Counted from the stretch's first letter, positions 13,301 through 26,590 are shown. The stretch: 64,000 bases of DNA from Stenopsyche tienmushanensis (GCA_008973525.1 WACJ01000550.1:930001-994000), one strand, 5' to 3'. Translations and numbers: made by a program. The notes: a model not told the origin generated them from the sequence alone.

Positions 13301-13924
13301 GGCTTATTTATATTTTATTGAGTTATATGTTGTTTAATTAAAGAGGAAAACGTTCGCAGTAAACTTCTGTGAATCAGATCGAGTACACATACACAGTTTG
13401 AAATGGAGGAAGCCTTCTTTTGAAATAGTATTAAAACAGACTGTTGTGATGAAATAAAGTTTAATTATGATGAAAACCTAATAATCATCTACAAGTTAAA
13501 ATCCTGTTGAATTTGTGTCGTTATTATATCAAATTAACATAGTTTAAATCCTTCATATTTTCCATTTAAATCCGAAATAACTTATGTATGCATAAATCAG
13601 TCATTGATAGATGATAATAATATTATTTGTAAATATCTTCAGACACACGTATGGATTTGTACATTTATAATTGCATCCAAATCTTGTTATACATCGCTCA
13701 ATAAATTAATAGGATTTTTTCACTTAAATTTTTGTTCTACCTCATTTGGGATCGTTTTTTTCAATTTCTTACTAAAAAGTCCTTGTTTTTATTTGGTGAG
13801 ATGTTTGAGATATATAATTAATTTATATTGGGATATTGAAATTATATAAAACCATTACTGTGTAGATTTCAGGTTTTCAAAAATTGAACGGAATAAATTA
13901 AAATTGATAGAAAAACGTCTAAGC
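10378..13924. other. Gene-poor stretch between transposon relics
   Basis: It contains the mariner fragment at 11590-11772. The part 10880-11390 is less AT-rich and has a 95-codon frame from 11091 with several Cys residues, but I recognise no family. A 63-codon frame at 12085-12276 is also unassigned. Confidence 0.5.
11590..11772 (+). pseudogene. Mariner transposase N-terminal fragment
   Basis: A single frame with three stops reads TNRKLKLREIADTLKIS, then GSVFTILPRH and VPRLLTVDQKQQCVDNSAQF. It matches the helix-turn-helix end and linker of mariner transposases (the I.GSV..IL and W.P..LT..QK..RV motifs). The rest of the transposase was not found downstream. Confidence 0.8.
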
Positions 13925-14841
13925 TTAAGGCGTCTTCTCACTTTAGGCGCCTCAAAACTAGGCTATTTTCACGATTTTTTTTCGAGGATTTTCGCTAAAA
14001 ATTATGAGATAAAATGGATCTTATGTAATACACACACCTTTCAAGTACATGAAAAAAAATTATTTTTACTTTTTTGAACAATTATTATAATAAAACAGTA
14101 GCATCGAAAAACCCGTGTAGAAATGTTATGTTCGTGGCTTGTTGATGGTATCTCCGAGATGGGTCATTTGAAACAAAAAAATAAAACAGTTTTAGATTCA
14201 GTGTATCAATGGCTATAGCGCATATCATCAGATTTTTGATATTTGCGAAAATAACAAAATGGCGCACGTTTTTCGAAAAAGTAAAAAAAAACGCGTTTTT
14301 TTTTGGAGTTTTTTGTAAAAAAAATTACTTTTAATCAAAATTTCAAAAATCTGATGATATGCGCTATAGCCATAAGTATGAAGAATATGTCATTCAAATT
14401 TTGTGATAATCGGCCGGATAGTTTCCGAAATTTCATCAACAAGCCACCGAAAAACCTTGTTTTGAGATAAACGCGTTTAAAGTTTTGGTTGCAGAAAAAT
14501 TGCCCAGACACAGCTGTTGAAACACTCGTTGTTATTTTGGGTATTTCCTTCGAAGATCTTCATAAATTGGTTTTAAAACCTCGTGAACATCCTCAGCTAG
14601 AGCAGAAGGATATTTAAAAGTTTTTATCTGATTGTTTTTCACCACTTTCTTGTGCTTGCACCATGAGTCTGAACAATACGTATGCAGCCGGGTACTCTCA
14701 GGTAGTCACCCAAAAATGTAGTTAGACTCATCCGATCTTTATGAAATTTCGATATAACATTTTTGAAGATATGTACTTTCAAAATTTAAAATAAAATAAA
14801 AATCAATTTTTTTAAATTTGTTAAGTGAGAAGACGCCTTAA
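13925..14841. mobile_element. Fold-back DNA element with 19-bp terminal inverted repeats
   Basis: TTAAGGCGTCTTCTCACTT at 13925-13943 is exactly inverted at 14823-14841. A second, internal pair of 31-bp perfect inverted arms lies at 14209-14239 and 14343-14373, with a 103-bp loop. GTGGCTTGTTGATG just outside the left arm is also repeated inverted outside the right arm, so the interior folds as a long imperfect hairpin. No coding potential was found. The ends could reflect a TTAA, TTA or TA target duplication, so the superfamily is not assigned. Confidence 0.85.
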
Positions 14842-17656
14842 TTAACTGGAAAGTACTTTAGCACGAAAATATAAAAAATATCTATGATGAATTTCAAGCA
14901 TCGAGCTGGGATGCTAAACGAAATACTATTTATTTTTTAGATTTAGCTTCTTAAAACTATTATCTATTCAGGCTTTTAAAATACAAAATCGACCTAGTTT
15001 TGGACTAAAATATTATTCTACAAAATAATTAATTTCTTCCTAAATTTCATTCAACATAATTTTTAATCCGTATCCCAAAGAGGATATCTATTTTGGTGGG
15101 CTACAAATTTAGTGTCAATTATGTATTGCTAAAATATTGATGGTATGTTGAAAAATTATGAATGTTTTAAAGTTAATATTTTGGAAGATTCATCGTAAAA
15201 GTATATAAATTTGACTGATCCGTTGTTGTTTAATAAGGCGTGAAGTTATATAATTGAAAAATAACGTTTGGGGTAGTCATTCATGGATCTCATGAATTTT
15301 AATAATATTGATGCAAAATTGTATTTGTTTTATTTTAGTATGAATGTTGGTTGTCAATGCTTTGAATGTGAGAGAAAAAATGTTCAAAAAAGCATGACTT
15401 TGACTCCGCTGGGAAATTTCAAAACCGGAAGTGCCTTGCTAATTGCGAATATTGCAATTATCTATGAGAGCTTGTGCATTCATCGTCCGATGACAATAGA
15501 AGGCCTATTGTGTGAGAGTTCTGGTGGCGGTAGCTGATATCTGTGGTTTTGTTTCCACCCTATTCTCTCCTCCAAGGGGCGGGTCTGCTTCTGACCGCAA
15601 AACAATCTCATTTAATATTCTTGTTAGGACCTAATGACCCGAATAAACTATCGTCCCAATCTATACTTTTTATACACAACTTCGGCCTATTCAAAATTCT
15701 ATTACGACTGATCCAGTGATTTACCGGGATGAAACCGCCGGGTCTATCCGGGGGTGTCTAGTGTGTTTTAATGTAAATAGGTCGGCGAGGAGTGCCGGGT
15801 TAACTTCGATTTTACACCTTTTTTATTAGGCGCTATTGGGAAATGGTGCAAAAATAGTTGGAGATGCAATGGCGGCTGACATCACTTTTACAGCTCCCCC
15901 GTTTTTGTGGATGTAAAAAGGGGCGCGCGTAATTCGCGCAGACGATCCCTTTGTTATCCTCGAAATGGGATCCTTTCATTCCACTAGTGGAATGAATAAA
16001 AGATTTTCGATTGAATTCGGTAATAATGTTTTGGTGGGCAGGTTTCAAAGGTGGCTTTATGCATACGCACATATGGTCATTGAATGAGAATCATATATCC
16101 AAAATTCGCTTCAATCCCTTTGATATTTTAGTATCTCAATTGCACTGCCTCTGCGAAAGCCTTTCAATCTAACTCATAACAATTGATGTTGAATATGTAG
16201 ATTTAAATTATTTTTTTTAGACAGAAAATTTTGCCAGACCTAATATTTTTACTGTATTTTTGGATGTCTTTAATTATACATATATATGATTTTTTATAGA
16301 TCATGACTTATACATTTTTCTTATTTGGATTGATCATGTGGAAGTTCGCTATTAAAATCGCGGTGGTTCACTATAAAGCAAAGTCTTTTAACTGTAATCA
16401 TTTTTTAGTGGAGGCTTTGTCTTATCATTTTTCGATTTCTGCTCATCTTGAATGTTATTCAAACACGCTTCAACGATGAATTTTACTGAAACGAAAACTA
16501 AAATTTCCATAGATATGGCAGTAAAGCTTCTGAAACATTGATTGGGAAGTTCGAAACGGTTCATACTTTTTATGAAGTGGTTATCAAATTTAAATTTTAT
16601 CGAACATTCCAAAAATGTAATTATTTAAAAAACGATTACAAACAATAATCGTCAAATATGTTTATTGAAATGTATCTATAAGATGGCATTATTGCATATT
16701 TAGCCTTATTCAGTTATCAGGATATAGAAAATCTTTCACATATCAATATGAAATTGGTTGTTGAAAGAGCAACACTGCGTTTCGTTTATATCTTAGAGCC
16801 GCCGCTGCATTTTATGGTATATAGTAGGATTTGTGAGGTCTTCGATCCCAAATGTATCGTGTCTACGTACTATAGCATCATGGCTTAGAGATGTATGGCT
16901 CCAGTAGGAAATGGATTTATCGAGGAGAAAACAACACATATACTGTTGTACGAACTTCTTGGAACAATTTATATATATTAAAAAAAAATAACTCAAATAA
17001 AAAAATATTGCTTTTATCAACGTTGACAAGGGATTAAAGTAAAAATTATTTTCCTGGAAAACCATATCACGACAGAAGTATCGGTGGCTCTATGGTATTA
17101 TATTTAAATGGCGCATAACTATTATAGTATAATTCATCGAAAAAGGTTTTTATCTCATGTCAAGAAGATAAAACAACTTTTTTTTACAATTAATAAGAGC
17201 TACCTCATGAATTGCCTATTTTTAATTATGTAACAATTTTCTACTTTCGCTAACTGATTTAAGGGGGACAAACCCTTTACAACGTTCAAACATTATTTTT
17301 TTTAATTACGTATTTCGAAATTATAACATATTGAGAGTGTACTATAAAAGAGAAAAATCGGAATATGAAATATTTACGAAGTTATAACGCGTAATCAAGA
17401 GAGTCTTTTGTATCTTTATTTTTATTATAGGAGATGTTCCTAAAAATATTTTAAGCAAAATTATCGTTATATTGCACTCATATATCTCTAACTGTTGGTT
17501 TAACCAAATTAAAGTTGCTCGAAGTCAGCTCGAAGTTGCTCGAATTCAAGTTTAGCTCGATAATTTGTCGTGTGTGGTTGAATTTTCGAGGCAAAAATGT
17601 CAAAATATCTTAATAAAGGAACGAAAGGTAGAGGATTTTGAGGAATTAAAAAAAAA
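14842..17656. other. Gene-poor stretch
   Basis: A locally G+C-rich part at 15540-16070 includes the 22-bp palindrome and short inverted GCGCG/CGCGC motifs near 15922-15938. No coding exon could be supported. Confidence 0.5.
15975..15996. repeat. 22-bp perfect palindrome
   Basis: The 20-bp core TCATTCCACTAGTGGAATGA at 15976-15995 is its own reverse complement, and one more base pairs on each side. No flanking gene explains it. Confidence 0.9.
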
Positions 17657-18105
17657 CATTATCATGGGAACCCGACTGGACTCAAAAGCTGATGCTAATG
17701 GCAGAAAACCATTGCTTTAAAAAATATCTAAAGCTTGAAGACCTGACTCCATTTCTTGGCCAAGAGATAAAACAACATCTCTTACAAATTTATAAAGATT
17801 TGTCTAGGGATGAAATACTTTAAAGATGTTTGGATGGCCATACCCAAAATGCTAATGAATGTTTTAACTCGACGGTTTGGCGACTGGCTCCAAAGCATCT
17901 ACATTCTGGTGTAAAAATCATTGAAATATTAACATGTATTGCTGTTGGGATATTTAATAACGACTACAGCTTCATTTTGAAGATGATGAATACATTAAAT
18001 ATAATTATTGGCACCTATTGTAAAGTCTTTGCTGAAAATACCGATGAAGCGCGGGTAGCGATGTAGAACCGTAAAAGTCTTTCTGAGACAAAACAGTCAC
18101 TAAAA
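17657..18105 (+). pseudogene. Mutator-like transposase remnant
   Basis: One frame reads through SWEPDWTQKLMLMAENHCFK, EDLTPFLGQEIKQHLLQIYK, DLSRDEIL, a stop at about 17821, then DGHTQNANECFNSTVWRLAP and FNNDYSFILKMMNTL. The TQNANE.FNS.(I/V)W...PK motif is typical of a transposase-like family widespread in insects that I associate with Mutator-like elements; that superfamily label is from memory and only moderately sure. It ends in a stop after DEARVAM at 18064-18066, with recognisable sequence for a few dozen bases more. Confidence 0.65.
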
Positions 18106-21100
18106 TTGATAGTTTGATCGCATTGAAACATTAAACAAGATTATCTCGAAACTGCATTTTCAAAATGTTCGCCAGTTGTAGCTTAAAAAGTTGTTGATCG
18201 ATCTGACTGAAATTTTGGAATGTTTCTCACTATAATATTATATAGTCGACTAAGCTAACGTTTAAAGGTTTTCGCCTAAATAAATAATTTTTTTGGGGTA
18301 AAAATTATCAAAAAAATATGAAAGTTTAACTTAAAAGCCTACTCAATTTTTATCCGATGTTGAAAATCAGCAAAGCTCTAATATTTCAAATTGAAAACAC
18401 TTGACTTTATGGGCCTTGAATTTTGTTACATAAAATATAATATTCATGGATTAATACAATCATAATGCTAAAATGAAATATGCTTTCAGTCAAAAGCAAT
18501 GAATGGCTTCATTTCTGAAAAGTATTCACTATCATTCGTTTTTTGGTACATGATATTCACATTAGGATTTAGTTCATATTCACATCCGCGTTCATTTTAT
18601 CTCAATGGCACCGAAGATGCGAATATGCTCTGGCGCGGCGAAAGAGCTTCCATCATCACCTTACTTACGCACTCCTAACTTCTACTCCTCTGACACCGAG
18701 CTTACCAAGTCCTGGCAAATCCTTTTTGGTTATCCCTCTTTCGCTCGGTTTTCCCTGTGGATATAGTACATTTTTCTTGTCATTTATTTAGCGTGCTGTC
18801 ACATATTTTCCACATCGCAATCCGCAGACCGATAACTACGCTACTATTACATTCATTGGATACTTTCTTTGTACACAACAAAGCTTTTCCATGTTTTAAA
18901 ACTCGACGTTTACATACACATAATATTCGATGCTTCGATGAAATAAATTTGCGTTTCTTTTTTGGGAGGCGGAAAAATTGCATTCAAATATCTTGGTTGT
19001 ATTGAATATTTATTTCAATGGGTAAAAATATTTTTAGTTAAATTTGTCTCGGTTTTTCCATACCAAGACATCTTGTTATATATATCGCAATTATTATTGT
19101 GAACGTGCATATATATATATTTTAAAACACTAGTAGTATAGAGTCAAAATCAGCTATATAATCTCACCTAAGATTATAAAATAGTGGAGTCAATTGATGA
19201 TTATCCTGATATTTGGTACTCTTTAGAATTGAATGCAAAAGAAATGTATCAGAAAATGGAATGCTTGATTTATGAAGTTGAATTTGCAAAAATTAAAGAC
19301 AACACTTATTAAAACTGGACATATTTATGCTTAAGATCTAATTATTTTGATTTTTTTCAAAAATATATCTGATCGAAACTGATTATAAATATTCTGGAAC
19401 ATTTTATCAATGTTTAATGAAAAGAAAAAAACTAGAAAGTCTGTGGATAGTATTCATACAATGAAAAACACTATTATAAAAGTCATGGTAAGCTTATTTA
19501 TAGATTTTATTAGGAAATAATAATGTTTGAATTAGCGAGAAAAGTTAACGAAAGCTTCATAAAGTGGATTTGGAACATTCAGTCTGAAAGTGATTAGGAT
19601 CTAATTTGATGAACATTTGGAAGAACAATGTTTTTCAAGAGTATATCAATGAAAACATCTAATAAATTGTTTGGATTTTTCTATTTAGAAATATAATTTA
19701 TTGAACACTTATCATCTTATTAACTATAATAATGTCGCTCTAGTTCAGAATTCACAAACTAATTGAGTATATACAATATATTACAAAAACAACTCAATAG
19801 AATGAACTAGTTTCGATAAGTCCAATACATCAATGAACTTCGTAAAAATTTGGGAATCTATTGACATGAATAAAAATGAGTACCCAATAAAGAGTTATAT
19901 GAAATAAATATACATGAGTAGTGTTGGCAATTTGTATGGAAACTAGTAATTTAAAGACATAATTTTTAAAAATGTTGGATTATTTGATATTCAAATACAT
20001 ACTACTTCTACCTTGCCACCAATAAGACCATGATATTCCAAATGAAGTAAGTTATATGGGTGAGTGGTAGAAATTTGACTATATATATTTTTTACAACCC
20101 CGATACACATAAACGCGCAGCATGAATTTTGCATAAAAGGGATCAAATTTAAGCTTCGAAGGATCAAAAGACCGTTATTTTCTATCAACTTTATGATCAA
20201 AGAAAAAAATAGAATGGAGTTTCCTCGAAAAAACACAAGCAAAGTGATAAAGAACAATAAAAACTTTTTGATCATATATTATTTCTAACGAAACGACTTT
20301 TAGGGCCCTTCAATGAAAAGAGATCATAAAAACTTTCGTATTCTATTTAGCAAACCATCCGTGAAGTATTGTTATGGAAAAAGCAACCGGATGGGTGAAA
20401 CTTCGGCATTCAATGCTAATTTTTTAAAATCATTTATTAACGAACGAACATTTTTTTGGCTACAATTAAAAATAAGTCCATAAAAACCGACCCCCAATAT
20501 TTTTTTTCGAGCACTAAAATAACACCATTCTTTGTTCAGTGTTGATATTTTAATAAATTCAAGCGACCGAGTGAAATTTTGCTGTTGATATTTCTCGATA
20601 TATAAATATTTGACACTCGCTACGGTATTAAATTATATAGATTTGGATCGGCAATAGCGTCTTCTGCCTTCGGAAACCACTTTTATTCGCCTCAAACTAC
20701 TACAAGGTATCTTTTATATTTTATAAAATAACCTTTTATTTACAATAAATCCCATTCTAGACCCACTTCGCAATTTTGTCAGACAAAGCCTCTTTTAGAG
20801 GTGTTATTGAATATCGACGTTTTCGGAAATGGCTGAACTTAATTCAATGTAGAAATCGATAAAATTTGACCTTTTATATGGCACTTTGCTGTATGAAATA
20901 CATTTTTTCCCATATGTTTGCATGTCGATTTTTATATTTTTGCATAAAATTAAAATGAAACAACACATTTTAAATAATTTATTAGCAGATGTGAGTACTC
21001 CTTGTACTAATGTTATTTGATTTAATATTATATGAATAAAAGTAAAGCTGTAAAGCAAATTTTATCTTATGCTAAAAGCAATATGTTTTATAATTTTAAC

Positions 21101-24100
21101 AATATATTATACATAAAAATAAATTTATCCAAGTTTCATTTTGTAATGCATGTTCAATATGTATATTTTAACATATTGAAAATAAAATAAAATTTATATT
21201 TCTTTAAGCCATCATAGTTACGATTTATTAACCTTCAGTTTTAATTATTTGCATAGATATAGTGTTTTTTATAAATTCACTTTCGTTTTTCCTCTATTAG
21301 ATTATATATTAAACGCGTTTGTTAAGGCTTCGCTTAGATGCGGTTTAAATATTAAATCCTGCATAAAGAGTTCAGTTTTTGCTGGCGGTAGTGCAAATTT
21401 AAATTTTGTCAGGTAGAGTTGTATTATTCAATGATTAATTCAACAGTATTCGTAAAATTGAATATGATAGTGATAAATTGAAGGTTTGAAGGGTATTTAT
21501 CATAGTTTTACAGTTAAAATGTAATTGATCATTTAAATTCGAAATATGTGCCGAAGTGACAGAATACGCAATTAGGACGGGAATGCATTTTCAGATTATT
21601 TCACATGATACATCGAATTTTGGTTCAAATTGTATAAAAGACAAAACCTCAATGCAATATAATGAATCACGATCTGTTGCATTAATTTTGCAGCATGTGT
21701 GTCGCAATGGCACCTGTTTGTTTAATTAATATGATTAAAATATAAAATTGCAATATCGCAGGTTGTATTTTTTTCTTCGGCGTTAATTTGAATATGCAAT
21801 ATAGCGATGGGTTTGGAGGTGAACGGATGCGAAATATGAAGAAGGAGAGTAAAAAAGAGCCCATCATAGATATATCTGGGAGCTTTCAGGTACAGGTGTT
21901 GTGAGTAATTTGGGGGCTTCAACGGGAAGCGGCTGGCGCGAACTTTACATGTCACCGCTTTAAATTAATGAGACTGCCCCCGGTGGGGAGGGACCTCATC
22001 CACCCACCCATCGGGGTGACTGACGAACCACCCTGCGGCCCTGGCAAAACAATCCTACAGTCAAAAGTCAATTTGTACCGGTTATTTTTCGCCTCTCACC
22101 CATCTATGAACTGTCTACGATTTTGCGTGCTCATAGCAAATAGTTAACCATTACGGGATATTTTAAAGTTAACTTAAAAGAGACACACGAAGAAAGTTTT
22201 TCTTATAAATTAATATCTATTTACAAATATTATTACTTAAAATGACTTTTTTGACAGAAAGTCTACATTATAATTTGGAACATCGAGTTTATATATTTTA
22301 TATTTGCGAATGATTAAAAAATGGATAATTTTTACTATGATATGGACTTTGAGAGAAGCAATGGATCCAATAAAAGATTATTAACCATACTATTAAATGA
22401 AAAATGATTAATTCATGCTTTTGAAGACTTACTTGATCTTCTAAAAAATGCTTTATGTGGATAAATAAGGCTCTTATAGCTCAGAGGAAGAACAAACATC
22501 CGAACAAAGTAAGGTGGGTGATTTTAGAATAAATGTTAATTCCTTATAATGAATATGGTAATTTAAACCGTAGAAAAATCTTCGGAAATTGAGATACAAT
22601 CCTATAAATAACATAATATTAATGTAAAATTTAAATCCCAAATGTTGTTATAGTGGAATATTTTACAGAATATTATTATAATGGTTCAGGTTCAAATTCT
22701 GATTATAGAAAAAATAAGCACCATACTAACAAATTTGGGATATAGGACATCAATATTTCCAAAAAAATTCTCGATCTCGATTTAATTTGATTTCCAAAAT
22801 CTGAAAAAATAATCACTTTTTACCAATAATTTGGAGATCATATCTAATAATTCCTATTCAAATAATCATGTCCTAATTAAATCATACGATTTGAAAGGAA
22901 ATCAATTTTGAAAAGTCTTTTATTCCTAGAAAAATATATTATCTTAAAACGAAGAAATTCGTCATCCTCAATAGAATGTTTTTATATATTACCTATTTAC
23001 CTGTTGGTTTTTAAAAGGACAATAGCTTTACATTATTTATATCCATGCTAATTAATACATGGATTATTGCTTATTCTACAGCATATACGTATTGAAACCT
23101 TAATTGTTTGTATTATGAATTTCGATACAGCTTATGATAAATATAAACCGTATACATTGCGTGGAAATTCGACCCATTTTCGTATACAATTTCGCACGAA
23201 ATTTTCGACCTTTAATCCGTCTGAATTAAGCATTCAAAAGATATGGGTTATTATAATGTACGCACGGAAGCTACATTTCAATTTTGTACCGGAAATGACG
23301 TAGGTGTAAACAGCCTTATATCCTTAATTCTAATTTATACCGTTTTGCTCCCCAAGGCTACGAAGCAACCGAATTCACTCAATTAATATTATTTTTAATA
23401 TTCAATTACAAGGATCAAATTTCAATCGAAATTCCCTGAGAATAAGAAGGTTTTTCTCTGCTAGGCGTCAATCAAAAATAAGATTACAATGTCTTCCCAA
23501 AGAAGGCGAATCTTAAAATAGAATTAATTACTCTACACATATAACGGCAATGTTTTAATGCTTTTCACTTCAATTGACTTCACAAACTAAATGAAATAAA
23601 TCAAGTATATAAGCGAAGTTCATTCACAAAGTCTTAGAACTTATACGCTAACCCAACAAACTGAAGCAAAAACCCATTGTTCCCGACGAAACGATATATA
23701 TCTGCATCGGATTCTCATTTGCTTAATAAAATAAAATTTCGCCTCCGCAAATGGGAATTTGTGACTGTTACAAATATCCGAACCGGTTGTTCGAATAAAG
23801 TGAACGAGTTCGGTCGGAAAATGTTAATGAATTCAGCTTCCAGGTGATTGTTACCCTTTTCCGCAATAATTTGAGGATGGCAAACCCTGGATTCGAGTGT
23901 CGGTTAACCTCTTAAAGTACTTTAATCTCCTTTTTACAGTTTTGTTAATTCCATTTGTAGAAACACTTAATTTAAGCAATAAAAGACGTAATAAAATAAA
24001 AACAGCGCTAAACCTCAATTTATATCAAATTTCAACATCTCATATGTTTTTCCACCCTAAAGCTCTAATTCAGTGTTTGTTTTTTAATTTTTTGAAATAA

Positions 24101-25189
24101 GATATAGGTCTGAATTTTCATTAAAAAAATTAAAACACTGTTTTAATCACTAACTTGTATTTATTAATCAAAGTCTTCTATGCCTTTTTTCGGTGATGTG
24201 TTCGACGTCAATGTTTTTTTTTCTTTTCGGGTAATCTTCTACATCTTCGATTTTTAATGCATCTACCTTATTTTGGCTATGTTTAATTAAAAGTTGGTCA
24301 TCAAAAAATGCAAAAGTCACCAACTCTTCCGATAAGTACCATAAATGATTCAGTATTTTTTCATGGCAACTTTTGCCATTGTTTGGTTTATATTTTCAAA
24401 GGATACCGGGTATTTTAATAATTGTAAGTCATATATTGGTCATATTCGACAGGGGCTTGAAACCAGTATTTTATGTATATTATGACTGTGAAAAGACAAA
24501 TATCTTTCACTGCTTTCATTTCCTTTTTCGTCAGTTTAAACTGATATTTAAATAAAAATAATTTCAAGTAGCATATAACTTTAGCCATCCATTTAGCACG
24601 ATGAACACTATTTGAATAAATAAATGATTATGACATTTAAATAAATGAAACTCTTTTTTCAGGAATTCCTCCTAAGTAAATGCTATTGAGGTGATAGAAC
24701 GATTTTGTAACTATTAATAGTCATCTCGAGGTTGATATACTTGAAGTTATTTTTGACCAAAATAAATTCTATCTGCAGTAACATTTTGAGGACATGGCAT
24801 CATAAATTGGTTTTATAATCACATTGATCAATTTTGTCCCAGTTCTTCTGAAAAATATTAAACAAATGGATATTAGGAGTACTTGACAGACAGACAGAAA
24901 TTTGAAGTGAGGGGCAGGGCAAGGCTCAATCTTAATACGTACCCGCAGGAAAGAATTTAAAAAAAGGGGCAAGGAGAGAAAAGTTGACTGTAGTGAAGTA
25001 GTGAGTCTTTTTGCATGCTATTCCACTTCAAAGACTAATAAACAAACTTTCTTTTCATCAGACCAATATGCGCCAACGTGGTGCATCCATACAATATTTT
25101 TACTATGCCTATATTATTTCCACAAGTGTAAACAGTAAGTTGACTAAGTTTTATTGCAATCTAATGAACGGTATGGCTGCGCATTACAT
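18106..25189. other. Gene-poor stretch with one possible exon
   Basis: The first 300 bases probably continue the Mutator-like relic as non-coding sequence. A small G+C-rich island at 21968-22060 may be an exon (see findings). The remaining ORFs are unsupported. Confidence 0.5.
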
Positions 25190-25475
25190 ACGAACAAACA
25201 GAGATTATTTTTTATATATTTGAATGCATCGTGCCACACTGAGTCAAACGCCTTTTCGATGTCGAGAATCACCATTCTGGTATTTCTATTTATATTAAAG
25301 TTTTGTGAGACGTCCTCAACGAGTCTGGTTAATTAATGATCCGTAGAGAGATTTTTATTGAAACCAAATTGATCATTATTAATGGCGTCAGTGTCAATAC
25401 TTGAAGTCTGTTTAGGATTATCCTAAAATAACTTGCTCAAGGCAGAAAGTAGGCTTATTGATCAGTAATTTTGTA
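25190..25475 (-). pseudogene. Non-LTR retrotransposon reverse transcriptase fragment
   Basis: The minus-strand translation gives SISLLSALSKLF, then a frameshift, then DQFGFNKNLSTDH, a stop, LTRLVEDVSQNFN, and MVILDIEKAFDSVWHDAF. These match conserved reverse transcriptase blocks of jockey/CR1-like elements: the PISLL...KLFE block, the QFGF block, and the LD.EKAFD.VWHD block carrying a catalytic Asp. In-frame stops and at least one frameshift make it inactive. The YADD block and the endonuclease are absent. It ends just before the LTR element, but no continuation was found on the far side of that insertion. Confidence 0.85.
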
Positions 25476-25489
25476 TATGAAAAATATTC

Positions 25490-26013
25490 TGTTGCATACG
25501 AGGGGGCGCCGCGCTTCGCGAGCCCCCAACGCAGCACCAACACCGCTGCCGCCACGGCTGCCAACCGCCGCGGCGTATCTCGGACGGCCCAGACGGCCGC
25601 GCCGCGGGCGCAAAACGCCGGCCGCAACGCCGGCCGCCGGAGCCCGAACAGCGGCGGACGCGCCCCCTAACTAGGCGAGGGGGCGCAGAGTTCTTTGATC
25701 CGGTGGATCGACGACAGCTGTCAGGCTGTCGAGCGGCGACGAGGGGAAAACTCCATGACGGGATATGAGGATAACGAATCAAAGTCTTCGGTTATTAAAT
25801 ACGACTCCGAAGATTGCGAGGCACGTGGCCTCCATGCGGGGCGATGCGTGCGGGCCAAAATGTCCGACGACCGCCTCCCAAGGCTACAACAACGTTAAGA
25901 AATTTTGGTTGCCCGCCTAACGGTTAGTCCGCGGCGGGTCTTAACAGCAAAAAGTATGGCCAGCTTAAGGCCGACCAAACTGTCGACGACAGAACATTTT
26001 GGTCCACGCAACA
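25490..26013 (-). repeat. 3' LTR (in element orientation)
   Basis: 524 bp, TGTTGC to GCAACA, almost identical to the copy at 27534-28062. The G+C-rich block at 25500-25670 produces several overlapping Pro/Ala/Arg-rich ORFs that are compositional artefacts. Confidence 0.93.
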
Positions 26014-26021
26014 CTCCCCTT
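26014..26021 (-). promoter_or_regulatory. Polypurine tract
   Basis: The minus strand reads AAGGGGAG immediately before the 3' LTR, the usual place for the plus-strand primer of an LTR element. Confidence 0.7.
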
Positions 26022-26590
26022 GACTTAAGGGTTGACTCGTCCCGAGTCAAACACCACGTGTCTCACAATCGTTCGCATATTTATTTTTCAGTCTTATACA
26101 GTTTACATAGAACATTCAAATATAAAGCAACGCCAAAGAGATTTCTTAACAAAATATTATCCTTCTGATTGAAAGATTCTATTCTATACACTTAATTACT
26201 AGTAACAATTAAACATAAACAATTAAATCACAAGTATTAACCAATTTGTACAATTCAAACAATATCAACAATACTAAACATCCCCCAAGCAGCTTGTCAT
26301 TGTCGTCGCCATCCTGTGTCGTAACCAATCTAATTTAACTTTATTTAGTTAACTTCGTCGAGATACCCCTTGGTACGTGAAGTATCACATTACTGCGCGA
26401 AACTGAAAGTTTCGGCTGCCAACCCTACTTCACCGGTCACGACGGTGCCTCTTGATAGGATAGGGGAGGCAGCGATCGAATCCACCGAGGTGGTTCGATC
26501 CGCCCTGATCTGAAAGACCCATAACAATTATCGCAGCGGATTTCCCGTCGCCAGCGTCTATTGTTGTTTCTATTCAAATACCATTACGCG

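Noticed and set aside
19991..20275. 94-codon minus-strand hydrophobic ORF
   Set aside because: Composition follows the AT-rich background. There is no clear membrane topology, domain or splice context.
25458..25782. Several overlapping Pro/Ala/Arg-rich ORFs on both strands, repeated at 27398-27715
   Set aside because: They lie in the G+C-rich part of the LTRs, and all frames are open because of composition.
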